Source: Ascidia mentula (taxonomy: Eukaryota; Chordata; Ascidiacea; Phlebobranchia; Ascidiidae). From it: a stretch of DNA of 64,000 nucleotides. Numbering within the stretch: position 1 is the stretch's first letter; the number at the start of each line of letters is the position of its first letter. The position numbers were made by a program, and so were the translations under genes. This document shows, piece by piece, positions 10,027-24,300 of this stretch. The DNA lies in assembly GCA_947561715.1 (NCBI GenBank), contig OX387198.1, positions 12,462,001-12,526,000 of the forward strand. The letters are read 5' to 3'. The notes beneath the pieces were generated by a model. The model was not told the origin of the DNA. It searched no databases and worked only from the letters and a program-made list of their open reading frames with translations.

Positions 10027-11644
10027 GACTCTTTTTTATTGGTTTAACTATGAAATGTATTAATTCTCACAATGTACTGTTTAGTTTAAATTACAATTCT
10101 ATTGACAGGTGCGTTACTTCCTACTTTGGACTTTTCACAAAATGACAAAAAAACAAATGAAACAATTTTCCCGCCGACACGCTTGAGAGAATACAATTCT
10201 TTAAACCCCATCATGGACAACTTAATAAGTTGTCTATCTATGATCCAATAACCATGATGATATAACCATAGTATATTGTTTTAGTATTCTATGATATAAC
10301 AATGTTTTCAATATTTAAAAGAATATTTTTTTGTGTAACACACCGTTTTGTAAATAAGTAACACTTGCTGCATTTAATTAAAATTTTTAAAAAAAGAAAG
10401 TCAACAAAGGCGTATTTGTGATGGAGTAAGGGGATAGCTGACTGCTGCCCACTGGAGTAATTTGTATAAAAAGTATATCAAATAACAAAGTTTATTTCAG
10501 TAAACATACAGGTGATTTAAATCAGTGAAGATGTAACCTCATATTTATACACAGCGTCAATAAAGCAGCGATGTACCTAAACGCGCTTGCGGTTTTTACA
10601 GTTGTATACACAGATGTATACGTGTAAGCCGCTTTACGTGTACGAGGTAAAATAGTCTGAGAGTGAAACTGAATAACATAAAAATTTATCACATAAAGTT
10701 TGTTCATGTTTGATACATTAATAAAAACACCATAACGCAATTTTCTAATTATGTACAAGAAAAGACATTACTGTAATGTAGAATACAGGTATTATTGGTT
10801 GGCAACAACGAGAAAGACGTGTTGCAGTATGCTAAGTGCAAGAGAGTGCTTTCAAACGCTAGAATGATTTCTGGAGTAGGTAGTTATGATAACACCAGTT
10901 TTAGTTACAAAATGACCACTTTAATGATAAACCAATACGTATCACCAAAACTATTTGTTTTTTTTTGCACATACTTGAAAATGTGCACAGAATCCAAGTT
11001 ATATTTGCCCAAAAAATAAACTAGTTTTGGTGTGGTACTGGAACGGTGACATTTTGTAACAAAAAAAAACAATAATGGAATCAAAATTTACACAAGATTG
11101 AAAGCAATTTACGCTTGTACTGAGTGAAGATTGGTATAATGATTAAACATAGAAGACCAAAGTAATAAATAAAGTATCCGGCCATACCGGCAATTGCACT
11201 TGAATACGTCTGACCTGACGAATGTGACACAGTAACAAAAATATACCACACAAAATATCAATAAACTACACAGACCACAGCGCCAATAACACGTATCTGA
11301 CCAATGCAAGACTAGAAAAATGTAAGTGGCGTTTAGTGTTTCCCAAATTTTTGCAAAATGTATTTCACACGCATTTTTCCGACGGCATTACATTTCCGAT
11401 AAAAATGTCGCAACAACATATAACATGCGAATACACTGACAATGTAACACAATTACTAGCACCTATCCCACATATTTTGATATCTTTGAAGATATCAAGT
11501 TTTGACGTAAGAAACGTGGAAAACATACGGTTTTAAAATCGTCGACATGCGCATTAAAAGAGCGTTTTAACAAAAAAATATCCAAAACTACTAAGTCACT
11601 TTTCTGTTGCCCAATATAGAAAGAACACGTTTCTAAAGAACGTT
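10027..11644. other. Intergenic, SKA1 upstream region and 3' flank of the GOLM-like gene
   Basis: AT-rich. Only short chance reading frames are present and I see no RNA gene or coding exon. The SKA1 promoter should lie just above 10026; no clear TATA or initiator stands out. Confidence 0.6.
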
Positions 11645-14600
11645 TTAATAAACCCCCGGCCCTTCTTCCTCGTCACCATCCACCACGTCATAGTCCTTAA
11701 TAACGTTAGACTCGTCTGCGTCAGACTGGTCATTATCGTCTTTAATGAAAAGCCTCGCGTCCTCGCCCGTTAAATCAACAACCTCACGCGCGCCATCGAG
11801 CGGAATCGAGTTCAACTTGTTTTCCTCTTCCGTCAACGGCTCAAGTTTCTGGATTTCATCGTCGACTGCAATTGGATCAATTATGGGTTCCACCAGGTGG
11901 GGGTTCACCACGTTTTCTTCTCCAACCTCTTCCACTGGAACTGCCTGTGTGACCGGGAAGTCATTTTCAACATTGCTCAACACCTGTGTTTCTCCATTGT
12001 ATACCGGTTTGCTTTCTTCTACCGCTGTGTCAGCGTTGAGCATTTTTTCGTCCTCCTCTGTTAAGTCAGCCGCCTGCTGTTTAGACGTCACAGGGGATTG
12101 TACAACTTCCACGCGGTCAGCGTCTCTAGTTTCGTTTGGGGCGTCGACAGTGTCAATTCCTTCATGCCTTTTCTTGTTATCGGCCAATTCCTAAAACAGG
12201 TTTTATTCGATTAGGTAGACTATCGGAGTAAAAAAAACACCAAGTAAGGGAAGTTCTGTGACTTTAAATCACGTTTTTGGGACGCGCTTTGTCGCTACAC
12301 TGTGGACTACATTGTTTAATTGGCGGATGTCGAATTGACTGTGAGATTTGTGCAGCCGAGTGTGGCCAGAACGCAACGCACTTTTTGTCACTTGCAAGAA
12401 CGTTCTTGTTTTCACGATGCGATAGCGGAAACTTCCTAATAAAAAGTTTTTGTTGTTTAAACTTAAATGATCCCCATTTTAACACATTCTTACTTTTAGT
12501 ATTGTTTGCATAACACTGTTGGGATTTTAGCGTTAAATATCTTCACAACATGAACTGCAGTAATGTTGGGCCCAGAAAAATCAGGTGGACCTCAAATTCA
12601 TATATTTCATTTACGGCTTTTCTGAGGCATATTGACACCATCCCACAAATTAGCCTATTTTTGTCTTTGTACAATAACAGTATTTCGTTAGTAACATATG
12701 CATGTTGCGCATGACTGTAATATGAACCCTTACGCAATAGTAACGGAAGTTATGGCGTAGTTTACGTTTTTGGCCAGTATTGTTGTTGTTGCATTTGGTA
12801 AATAACGCTAAAGCAAACACATTTTTTGTTGTGTCTTCTGCGACATGTAGCCTTTAAATTTAAACTGAATTTCTTTCAACACATTGCCGTAAATCACAAA
12901 AGTTTCTGGCATTTTACACCCATAACCATGCATGTCATTGCTAATTTGGGTGCCAAGTCCAATTATTCATTTGAAAACAATCCTCTACATTAGGAAACCT
13001 ACGAGTAAAAAATACCAACAATGGAATTATTCTGTGTTGTGTTCTTATCCTTATCATCTATGGAGTGTGCGTAGAATTTCTTTTTCTAAAGTGGGTTCTC
13101 AAACCTAAAAAGTTATCAGCACTGAATTCTAAACGAAGGGTTCTTAATTAGACGTGCGAGATCTGTTCCTTGGGGGTGCGTTGACCCTGAATTAAATCGT
13201 TGTTTATGAAAACACTAAATCACATTTGTATCTTTATCTATCGAGGAAGTTGAAAGCAACCGTTTACGGCAGCAAACTAATAGATGTAAATTACAAATGG
13301 AGATGTGAGAACTGGTTGGTAATTTCAAAACGGTGCCCTAAGCAAATACAATGGGTTAAGAATCACTGCACACCAGTATCAACTATAGGGATGCACCGAA
13401 AGTTCGGTTTGCCGAATTTATTCGGCCGAAACTAAGGTTTTTTTAATTATTCGGTTTCGGCCGAATAAAAAAATTGCTGTTTCGGTGCATCACTATAGTA
13501 TCAACCACTATGTGTGCTGTCTATATGTGTGCGCACTTGCTACACAATGGGAATTGTGTTTATCTGTTACGCCGTCGTGGGACAGGAAGCAATGATTATT
13601 GAGTCAGTGGCATAGATAGAACACGTTAACAATACGATGCCTGGTTTACAGATAAGCTATTTCTCGGCTACATGCCCTCGACAACACTGTGCATTTCGCA
13701 GTGTTTCGTATAAGTAATATCGATATGAATCCATAATTTAGTTGTAAAATTATTATCAATTTTTTTAAATTAAATTTTGAAAATATAGAATCTCCCACAC
13801 TAAAACTTATTTTCATCACAACAAGCAATGAAAACAATTAAGCAAATAGGCATTCGACTGAGTTCCTGAGGTTAAAAATCGTCGACTTAGTTTTGTTTCG
13901 CGAATCGGGCAATGAATCAAGACAAAGTTCATTTTTTCACACACATAACAACAGATGAACGTTGTACAAAATTTTTGTTTGCTTGGCTGAAAAGTCGACA
14001 TCATAACTTATATGGGAAAATGGCATAGCGATGATGCATGGTAAAACGAATTTTCTTTACCTTGTAATTTCCTTCGTTAGTTCCATCAGTTAGCGTAGAA
14101 ATAGAAGTCTTACAAGATTGAATTTCACGTAACAGCATTTGGATCGTCGTGTTGGCTTCTATTTCTTGTTGTGTCAGACGAGCACTGAAATAGAAACGCT
14201 GTGATTTCGATTTGAATACTAGTTTGTCAATAGATTGTGCAAGAAAGTTGATGACACTTGAATCAAATTCGTTCTCATATGTTTATGGTTAAATCTTTTG
14301 CACGCGGGATCTGGAAATTTACTCTAGGGGAGTGATTACTATCCAAAATTCTTGGCGAATTTATATCGTTTTGGCGACTAGTCGAGGAGATAGTCATGCG
14401 CCGAAAAAGTCACACTGGTGTGATAAAGAAAAATAAACCATTTCGTCCCCACTGCAGCGTTTTCAGTAGTACAACAACACGCCATGTCATTACATTATGA
14501 TAATTAAACCATTATGTTACAACAACTTTTCCGCAAAAGAATTTTTTTTTTTATAGATCTGATGCAAAAGCAAAGATACTATTTATCCACCACTTACAAC

Positions 14601-15588
14601 AACTTTTCGGCCTCCACTTGAGTTGCGAGGTACTCGTCAATTGACTTTCGCAGGGTGTCTATTTCTTTGTGTAAGTTTTCTTTTGATTGGCTTTCAGCTA
14701 CCTGAAAATCCTTCATTTACCAAAATGAAAAGCAACGCACGATAAGATAAGAGGTATCAACCCCCACAACCCACCAACTGAGTTTCGAAATCTTCAATTT
14801 TTGCTTGCATCAATTTTGCATTCGCACGCAAGTCCTTCATTCTTTCTAAACACACAGTTTCAAGCTTGTTACGCTTTATTACAATTGTGTGCATAATGTG
14901 GGAACTCTACCTTCATTCCTTGCCAGATTTTGAGTTTTGTCGTTAATTTCCTCCATCATTTCGATTTTTTCAATTGCGTAATTGTCAAGCTCTTTTTTGA
15001 GACCGTCGTATCTTTCCACGTAATGGAGGGTTTTTATCTAAAATATACACAAACCTCGCTTGCTTTACACAACTTGTTAATTAAAGCCAAGTGGCCTGGC
15101 AAAGTTGTTGATTTATTTTATTTTAGGTGTAAAACTAGAACTAGACGAGTCGTTTGTGAAAGGTATTGCGCAAAAAGACATTATACAGTGCTACAAAGTA
15201 AACAGAAAGTTTTTCTACGTAAGTCAATCTATAGTTGACCATGAAGCACTTCAGTAGGCCTACCATATTACGAAAAAGTTGTTAGGCCTACAAGTAGTAC
15301 AGGTATGGATTGTGCATCACCTCCAACTTTGAAGAGTTGCTGATGAAGTAAACGCTAACTGCAGACATAAAGCAAAGTCCAAACAAAAGCAGAGCAATGA
15401 ATTTGCCTCCGTTGCTTCCATAACGTACTGCGATTACAAAACGTTAAGTTAAATCTATGAGCTGACGTTGTGCGTTTATATCATTTTTCCTCGTTCATTT
15501 TTAACGTAACTATACGAGTGACCACATGAGAACAACGTATTTTACCTTTGTCCAGCGCATTCAAATGGTAAGATGCAATGTTTTCCAT
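11645..15588 (-). CDS. Golgi type II coiled-coil protein, GOLM1/CASC4-like
   Basis: Minus-strand exons 15588-15546, 15427-15321, 15037-14911, 14845-14775, 14701-14598, 14184-14061 and 12190-11645; all junctions are GT-AG and in phase, giving 373 residues. The layout is a short N-terminal tail (MENIASYHLNALDK...), one hydrophobic anchor at about 24-42 (FIALLLFGLCFMSAV), a helical coiled coil at about 50-190 rich in E, K, Q and L, then a long acidic tail, EEDEK to DGDEEEGPGVY, encoded by the last exon. Topology, length and acidic tail match GOLM1 (401 aa) and CASC4/GOLM2. GOLIM4 has the same plan, so the exact orthologue is unsettled. Function would be in the Golgi membrane and cargo handling, by family analogy. 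The last intron (12191-14060) contains an hAT-like element and nothing else I can name. Confidence 0.78.
13384..13497. mobile_element. hAT-like MITE, 114 bp
   Basis: Terminal inverted repeats TATAGGGATGCACCGAAA and its complement at the right end (one mismatch over 18). Flanked by the 8-bp direct repeat gtatcaac (13376-13383 and 13498-13505). The interior is palindromic, with TTCGGCCGAA repeats. The GGATGCACCG start is common among animal hAT miniatures. It lies in the last intron of the GOLM-like gene. Confidence 0.82.
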
Positions 15589-18320
15589 TTTCTGTTCGGC
15601 GATCATTTGGTTGGACAGCAGCGTTTTAAAACAACGAGCTGGTCTTGTCTAACTTAACTCCCAACTCACTGATGCGCAACTAATTCTGCTTTGCTATGTG
15701 GCATCACAAACGAGCAATACGTTTCCGTTCGGGACACGAGCACAGCTGATTATAATGGAGAAATACGAACCCAATTCTGCTCACTGCTCTATGCTTTGAA
15801 ACCGCGCCGGTTTTATTTGTAATGGGATGTGTCTTTATCTGATTGACAGCTTAATAAACCTCATTGTATGTTTCTGCGACAACCAACACAATTATACGGG
15901 GCATTTAAGATTAATGTTAGACACCCAGGAAAATGGTGTCGGCCAGCAACATATGGGAGATTTAAACACTAAAGCAGGTAAATTTAAATCCGATTTGTCA
16001 GAAGTTTCACCAATGATTCGCAGGAACAAAGTTTTGGCGTTTGCAACGTTTACCAGTAAAACTGTAGCACCTCGTTTCGCACAACCCTTTCTCTTTTCCA
16101 AAAACAATCAATTAAATATGCACTTTGATGACAAGTATATACTCAACCCCGCGTGTGTTTCGCAATGAAAAGCAAAACAAACACAAAATTTAAATTCAAT
16201 GGAAAAGAGTTTTAAAAGTTTTAAAGGTAAGGTATCCACAAATAAGATCTCTGGGACGCATATAGTGATCTACAACGAAATAACCTGGCACTAGTATCCT
16301 CTGGATATAGTGGACCTGTACAACATCTCCATATGGGAAAGGGAGTTGTGGGGTTAGACAATGCTTTTCTTCGCGGATATGCCATTTTATTAAGTTTATG
16401 TATCTAAAGACTATGAACTTGTTGTTTGTATTGTGTTCTGCACATATATATTTAGTCCGATGCTGGTGTAGCAAGCTTAGTGGTGGTTTTCAACAGGCCG
16501 CTTATAATTTTTGACATGTTTTTTTCAAACATGTGTGACAACCAAAGCATGCCTCGTCCAGATACACGGGATAAAATAGACACCAGTTTTCCCAAACCTT
16601 TCTTTACGGCTTACACTAAAACACAACCAAAAATCAGCAACTGCAATCGTCATTTCTAGCAGTTTCGAACCATTTCGAAGGAAGTAAAGCAATTTTTTGT
16701 GCATCCCGTGCAATCAAAGTTTGTAGACCCCAGCAACGCTATACCATAGCTTTTAATGCGAGCACAGAAAAACCACCCGATAGAGCGGAGTTGCATGCTA
16801 TACGATGAATTAAAGCACACCAATTACGTCATGTACCGACACTCATTACAAAGAATTAGATGCGTAGCGAATGAGCAAACACCTTTGAAACAAGCGGCTT
16901 TAACGGATATCGCAGGACATCTTGTGAGAAATTAAGGTCACACAAAATGATGCAAAAAAGTTTGACAAATAACTCGCACCTGGAACTATTAGTAAACTGC
17001 TCGAAAACATCACAATCGAATGTTCGTATAGTGGTTTGATTAAACTGGAAACAGGTTCTGTTCCTAATGCAAGGGGTTGGTTGTCAATGCAAGGCTCCAA
17101 AACAGCAAGAGGCCAAACTAAACTTTCAGTTTTGATATCTGGGACAAATTGCTATGGGTAGTATGGTGTGATTCACTTAGAAATGGTTTGAAAATTGTAC
17201 CCAAAGGTGAACTGATTAGCGAAAGAATAAACGAACGACAAAACACAGCCTGGACGGATGTAAGAAAAAAAAACAATGGAAAATATTCATAGCAATAAAG
17301 CGCGACGAATCATGGCACCAAACTGCGACTTTCATCAACTAAAGTTTTCGAGAAATTTGCACTTAGCGGTGATGATGAATTAAGTTAGTTGAAGCACTGT
17401 GGAAAGATGTCGTCGCCACAACACCAATGTACAATTGCTCATGGGATTTTGCTTTGGTGGGGGCACAGGAATTGGGCACGACTATTTCTAATGCACGCTG
17501 GTTGATGACCAAGACACAAACGCCTGATATTTCGTAAAAACATAGTTGGCCCCCAACCGTAAGTGCAATTCGCCGATAACGCTAATTAATTTAACCGACA
17601 CCATCATATGACGACACGGATGTATGTCAGGCCAAAGAATCAGTCGTTTATGGATTTAGAGTCATGTACAATGCTTTCGATTGAAGCGAAGGCGAGTATG
17701 TTACACGTTACCGGTGTGTGTTCACCGCACTCTTCATCCGGCGAACTGGTTAGTAGTATTCAAAAACAGAGAAACATCATTAATTTAAGTTAGACAATCA
17801 ACAAACATCTTTTTGTAAATGGGAAATGCCAATAACTTCCCAACAAAAATCTTAGCTAATTTGCTCGGTGACGTCATCCAAAGACGATTGCACCAAAACA
17901 AGATTATCTGTGAAGTAAAACTAAACATGAAAACTACACGCGCCGTAAATTTGCGCTGGCATTTTGCAGTGCCTTGAAAGGTGTGACAAAATACACGAGT
18001 CAAAGGTTAGTGACTAGTTCCGACCGGTTTAAACCAGTCGGGGACGGCCAGGAGCGCATCAAAGTTTCCAACACAATTAAAAAACAATTCATGGCATCGA
18101 TCGGACAAAGGCACAAAAACGAAAATGTAAAAACAAGGGATTAGTTCTTGCAATAAAATTAAACGCAAAAGCCAATGGGAAAAAATGGCGAGATTTTATA
18201 TGGAACTATATCGAGTCGGTCAACATGTACAAACGGCGCGACTTTAAACAACCAATAGCACGCCATAGGAAATTTTCACAACAGAGCAACGTTCTCCAAT
18301 AGACCCCCAAAAAGGACGTA
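15589..18320. other. Intergenic between the GOLM-like gene and the MOCS1 3' end
   Basis: 2.7 kb without a recognisable gene. A 113-residue frame at 15827-16168 has no family features and no splice context. The promoter of the GOLM-like gene should lie just above 15588. Confidence 0.55.
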
Positions 18321-21300
18321 TTAATCTACCTTATAAAAACCACTAGACCCGCCGTCTTTCATTGTAAGTTGAACGTCAGTGATAACAGTCTCCCGATCTA
18401 TCGCTTTACACATATCGTACACAGTTAAGGCAGCCACAGTAACCCCGGTAAGTGCCTCCATCTCCACCCCAGTTCGATCAGCAGTCGCAGCCAGTCCCTC
18501 TATTGCCACCACGCGGTCGCTTTGATCCAACACAAGCTTGATTTCGATGCGTGTGAGCGCCACCTGATGGCAGAGTGGTATTAAGGACGAGCAACGCTTG
18601 GCGGCCATTATACCAGCGATTTTAGCCACTCCCAAGACATCGCCTTTGGATACGGCGTTGTCAGCGACCGCTTGAAATGCGGCGTCGCTTAGGCGGACTT
18701 TCGCTGTTGCCACGGCGACCCGCTTGCTGATTGGCTTGTGGGAAACGTCAACCATGGAAGCCTTGCCCTCGTCGTCAACGTGTGTCAGTTTGGCGGAGGG
18801 TGTCGCGCGTGAAACGCGGAAGAATCTGACGGATTGATGAGAACAGTTGGGTGGGCTGAGCGCGGAGATGTTAGTGAGCGATTTAAAAAAGTTGTCTGCA
18901 GGCGGTGAAGGCGATAAAGTAGATGAAGAGGAACCTGAATAAATATGTAACATTCGTCATTTATTTTGCCTTAAAACTATCCCAAAAGTCATATTTGTAT
19001 CCCGACTATCACGATTGGCTTTATTTCCAGTTGGGTTTCGTTCGTCTGTTCGGTGGTCCCTCGCTATTCTATAGTTAATTATGCGTTGGAGCCTGAGAAT
19101 GACCGTTTTAATGTGATGAAACTTAAAAAAAAAGTTTATTTTAAAAAAAGCCCCAATCTATGCACACTTTTGATGCGACTAAGTTTTCATTGGAAAAAGG
19201 ATACCGAAGTCCCATAACATTTTGTGCATGGTGCCTTTACCGCAATCAAGTACCTGTAACAAGAGGGGTTCACCCACCGATCAAAATCATAGGTCGGTTT
19301 TTCATCTGGGCCAGATTGAACATTCCTGTTGGACAAAACACAGCGTCAACAATGCACTGTGCCATTTTACAGCCAATTTACGGACAATTTATGGAGAAGG
19401 TTGCTTTGTCGCAAGACCTTTTTTTATGACCCCGCCATATGGTCCACACTGATTGTAAAAGCAAATTAAGTGCCAAGCGGGTGGGGCAATTTAGGAAGCA
19501 ACGGCGTTATTGAAATTGTTGAAATTGTCCTACACCAGTGATTTTCAACCGGTGTTCCGCGGAACACCAGTGCTCCGTGAAAGATCCTGAGGTGTTCTGC
19601 AAGAAATTTATTAGTTTGACTGATGTTCCGTTGAACACGGTTCGAAAATCTTTTTTTATGAAAGTAATCATCCGTCATCACCAGTTTAAATGTTCCATTG
19701 TTGTGAAACAATATGATTCGTTTTGTAATAATAAGAATGTAATTGCGCAAGCCTATTGCTGGTTAAGTACAATGCCGCGCAGTACTTCCAACAATTTGGT
19801 GTTCCGCAAGATTATTTTGTTAAAAATAGTGTTCCGTGGCTCAAAAACGTGAAAAAATACTGTCCTACACACATCATGTAATAATGTTAAAACTAAAATC
19901 AATAGAAGACACGCAAGTGGTGGACTGGCATGCTTCTGGCGTCATTAACACTGCTCTGTGTTTTGCTTTTCACATTTTTATGCTATAGTTCACGTTAAAT
20001 GATTAATGAAATACAAGGCTGCTAAGTGCAAGACAGACTACGGTGACGGTCAATGACGTCATAATTGGGTTTTGTGGTCTTTTACCTGCGTGCTGTTTCT
20101 TCTTCCGTTTCACAGCGGCACCGATTATTTCCATCAACTGCTCGTCGTCCTTTCCTGACCTCAGTTCGTCACGCAGTGAAACCTCGCTGTTCCCGAACAA
20201 ACAGACCTGACAAACATACGTTGTTACGTCACAAACAGGAGATGCAGAATACATTTTGGCACAATTTGAAAAGGGTTCGCCAGCAAGGTTGACGATACAG
20301 ATACTATGCAAAACTTAAATTGGTAAAATGAGGGTTTGTATGTCCTTTTATAATTGTAATATGTACATTGTACATAACAGCAGAGTCGAATTAAATGCAT
20401 TTCAAAAATGTATCCAATCACGCCGCATTTTAACGCTGCCCAAAGCGCTTTCAACGCAACGGCCACCTTTACAGCTGTGTTGACCACCAGAAAACACTGT
20501 ATTTCTCCATTAACATAAAATCTGTAAAATGAGCAGTATCCGCGTACGATCAACTCGGTAGCACGGGAAGTACCGACCGTGTTTAAGCTTTTCGAAGTAA
20601 GCGTAAAATTGCGGGTTACGCAGAGGGTCAAAAAGTTAATGATAAATAATAACTAGCTATACCGTGGAGGTATTTCGGAGAAATATCTCTTCCACAGCTG
20701 TGTTCCATTAAAGTGGACTTTATTGTGGTCCAAAAATGGCAAAACGGGTGCGTTTTAATTAAAGTTGGTTCAAAATTTCTGCAACAGCTTTTCAACTTAT
20801 TGTGAAACAAAAATATATTAAACCAATTTAGAATGTAAAGTTTTGCACAGCAAGATCAAATATTTTTTCTTGTGCGCAAGATTTAAAATATGCCAGCAAT
20901 AAAAAAATTTCTCTACATATAAAAAAAATACCTTCAGGTTGCCGTCGGCTGTTATGCGGAGTCGGTTGCACGTGCCACAAAAATGGTTGGACATGGAGGT
21001 GATAAAACCGAACTGCCCGGCGAAACCTTCCACTTTGTAACCCTAAATTGTAACAAAGATGTTTATTGCCGCTTGTACTCTCATATACTCGCTTAAAGGG
21101 AATTATTTCCGACAAAAATTGGGTTGAAAACGACCAAGTGAGAACGAAAAACAACAATGTGTTTTTTCGTGCTCTTTTAACTTTTTGACATTTTTTGTAG
21201 CTTCGGAGAGTTTTCATTGGTGAAACAGAACAAGAGGGTAAATGTGTGCATGAACAATGAACTGGCGGGTTGGAAATCAAACAACAAAACCTGAATGAAA

Positions 21301-24300
21301 ACCATTCCAATTTCAAGTCATCATCGTTTGCGAAAACCCCAAAAACACCTGACCAGCAAAGCAGCAAAACCTAGAAAGTCAAAAAAAACCTCAAAAACAA
21401 CCAATTTGTGCCAAATCACAGAATTGTGACCAATAGGATAAAGTGCCCAATGGCAGGTTTACAACAGAAGCAAAGTGACACCATATATGCAAGCGACTTG
21501 ACACGCCGGCCGGCACATTCCTCACATTTGGCCCGAAGGCTCGTCTTGCGAGTGGAACAAGCTTATCAACGAAAACATCAGCTTTCAACCGGCGGCCAGT
21601 TCAACCTATCACGGACCTGGTCTCCAGTAGCACTCCGAGGCTTATCAGTATAGACACCGACACACCTTCACTATAATAAGGCTGTTTCTGTGGCGAGAAA
21701 AGGAAAATCGAACTTCTTTTAAACTTTTTTTTCATTTTTCCAGGGGAGTTGGTTTGGTCTGATCTATAATCCGCAAAGTCGGGAGACACTTAAAAAAATG
21801 CACAAAATACCACCTGTCCGTAAAACTAACGAGCATTAACCTAAAAAAAAAGCAAAATAATTTAAAAAATACTAAAGCGACATAACCAGTTTGGGCTCGG
21901 CATATAACTCGAACGCAAATCAATCATTTCCGTCCGTTCGAAAAACCAACGTCAACCGGAGAACACGAAAACACATACAAGGAATCGTGCAAATATGTTG
22001 AAACACTCTCTCGTTACATTTCGGTAGCATTGCCCTGTATTGTGAGTTGCAACAAGTTAAACCGCGTATCTCATGCGATTAAGGGTGGAAAGGGTATGAA
22101 GTGTTTCTATTCCAAACAACGGAGACACCCGTATGTGAGGACTGATTCGATGTGCGGTTATTAAACCATAAACTGCAGCTAACAAGTGCCTCGCTGTGGT
22201 ATCCAGAATGTCAATTTGTATCGCAAACAAAAGCATTTCACAATCTGAGGAAAGCCGCAAACTCAATCGTAATTTCTCGTTGAAATATATTGTTGAGGGA
22301 TTTGTTATTTTTTGAAGAAAAAAAAACATCCGAAAAAAAAACCAGAAGAGAAAGAAAACCGTCAAAAACAACTGTTATTGGCCGAAATAAAGAATTATAC
22401 TTCCTTGCGGCCATTTGGATAAAGTGTTTTTCTTTTTTAAGATTTGTGTACGCGCAACAGAGCCATAATAATCAAACCGAAAGGTACCACAAAGTGGAAA
22501 TCTGTGTGCCTGCTAGTCTACCAGCTAGCACAGTGCCACATCAACAGCTGCACTGATGAGACATTACAGACCCTGTCTGCAGCTCTCAAGATTTGTGTGT
22601 TTTCCGACCACTGATTGACCAGCAATGAGAAATGCAAAATGGCGCAACGTGGAGTCGTGTCGTCGAGGATCGCAGTTTTTTGCACGCTTGTGTTTGGATT
22701 TTGGAGACTTTTTAGTAGTTTTTGTCTGGAAGCAACACATGTATATCATCCACATTGCGATAATGTAAAGTAGAATTGGATGCCGCCTGCATGGGGTCAG
22801 GTTAAAGTTTTACTTCTCCAAGTTAAATATGGGAAAAATTTCCACGCTGATTTTTTAACGTTTGAAAGAACTTCAAACCTTGTTAGTATGCAAATCAAGT
22901 TGCAACTTTTGGTAACACCGAAGGCGAGAAGGAAAATAAGCTGAAATATTGGAGCACCATGACTGGAAGAAGTTAACGACAACATATTGGACAGAACAGA
23001 AATTAACAGAACGGAACAGAAAAAACTCAAAAACTAAATTTCAACAAAACAACTTCTCCAGGTAAAAATTTCAATGCTTTTTGTTTGGCAAACACGTTTA
23101 TTTGTATGAAACACCTTCCCAGCTTTTCCACACCTACAGGTGCGCCCCGAAGTTTGAAAACTATTCAAGTTCTTTTGAAAAGACCCTATAGCTGTGGGTG
23201 TGTTTTTGTCAGATCGAAATTTTATTCCTCGCTTCCCAACAATATCCAAAGTGTTCAGTCTAATTCGAGGTTTAAGCACGAACCTGAAAACACATATTAA
23301 TGCACCGACGGAACAACACCGGGAAAACGCACAAAAAATGGCGCCAGGGCCTGTTGGTTGAACGTACCCGGCCGAACTGCAAAGCAGTTTGTCGAGATTA
23401 TGAGTCGTGCCGTTCCAGTAACCGCAACACAGTCCATGCAAGCAGGTAGAACTTGGTTGAACAAGTGTGGAGAGGCTAAGTGTGCGTCAAAACGCAAAGG
23501 ATCGTGATTTAGTTGCATTTGTTTGCTGATTTTCAAGTGAATAAACCGCAGAGACAGACCTGGACTTTCGATTGGATATTGCACGTTGAAGTATGACATT
23601 TTAGATCCTTGGACTCGCTTTGAACGTTGACATCAGTTTTTGAAATCAAAATTTGATCGCAAACAGAGAAGAAATAGTTTATTGTCACTCCACAACAGAA
23701 TAATTTCATGAAAACTGACTTGAGTCTGGATTTTTAATGCGTGAAAAGATATACAGTCGTTAGAAAAAACACACGACAAAATGACGTGGCCGAGGCCCTT
23801 TCACGTCGTTTCATTTACAATTTCATATTTTCACGATCCAATCACATGATTTTTATTCGAAAAATCGTTTTTTTGGTCACATATTCACATATTTGTTCTT
23901 CAAGCAATTGAGCTAATAATCTCTTAATACACATGTTTTTATGTGTAACACGGAGCCTGCCGGCACTATTTTGTTTTTTATCTTTTGCTTGGCCACAGTG
24001 TTTCCACCTTGGTTTATTTCCTGTGGGTTACATCTAGTTTTGTACCAAATAATTAATGGCGGCTACTTGGTCACCACAAAGTGTATGTCTTGCTTGCTGT
24101 TTAGCTGACCAGATTGTTGAAAGTCACACCATGGCTGCACTGATGAGAACGACAGATCATAAACAAATTAACCTATATCTGGTTCGTCACCATCACGGCG
24201 AATAAAAGAGAAACAAAGTGGCAAAAATTGCAACACGGGGTTGTGTAATGAACCAGAGCGTAATTTCATTTCATGCGCGTTCAATTTCATAATAACTACT

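Noticed and set aside
15827-16168. 113-residue open frame downstream of MOCS1.
   Set aside because: No family features or conserved motifs. Length is within chance for this region.
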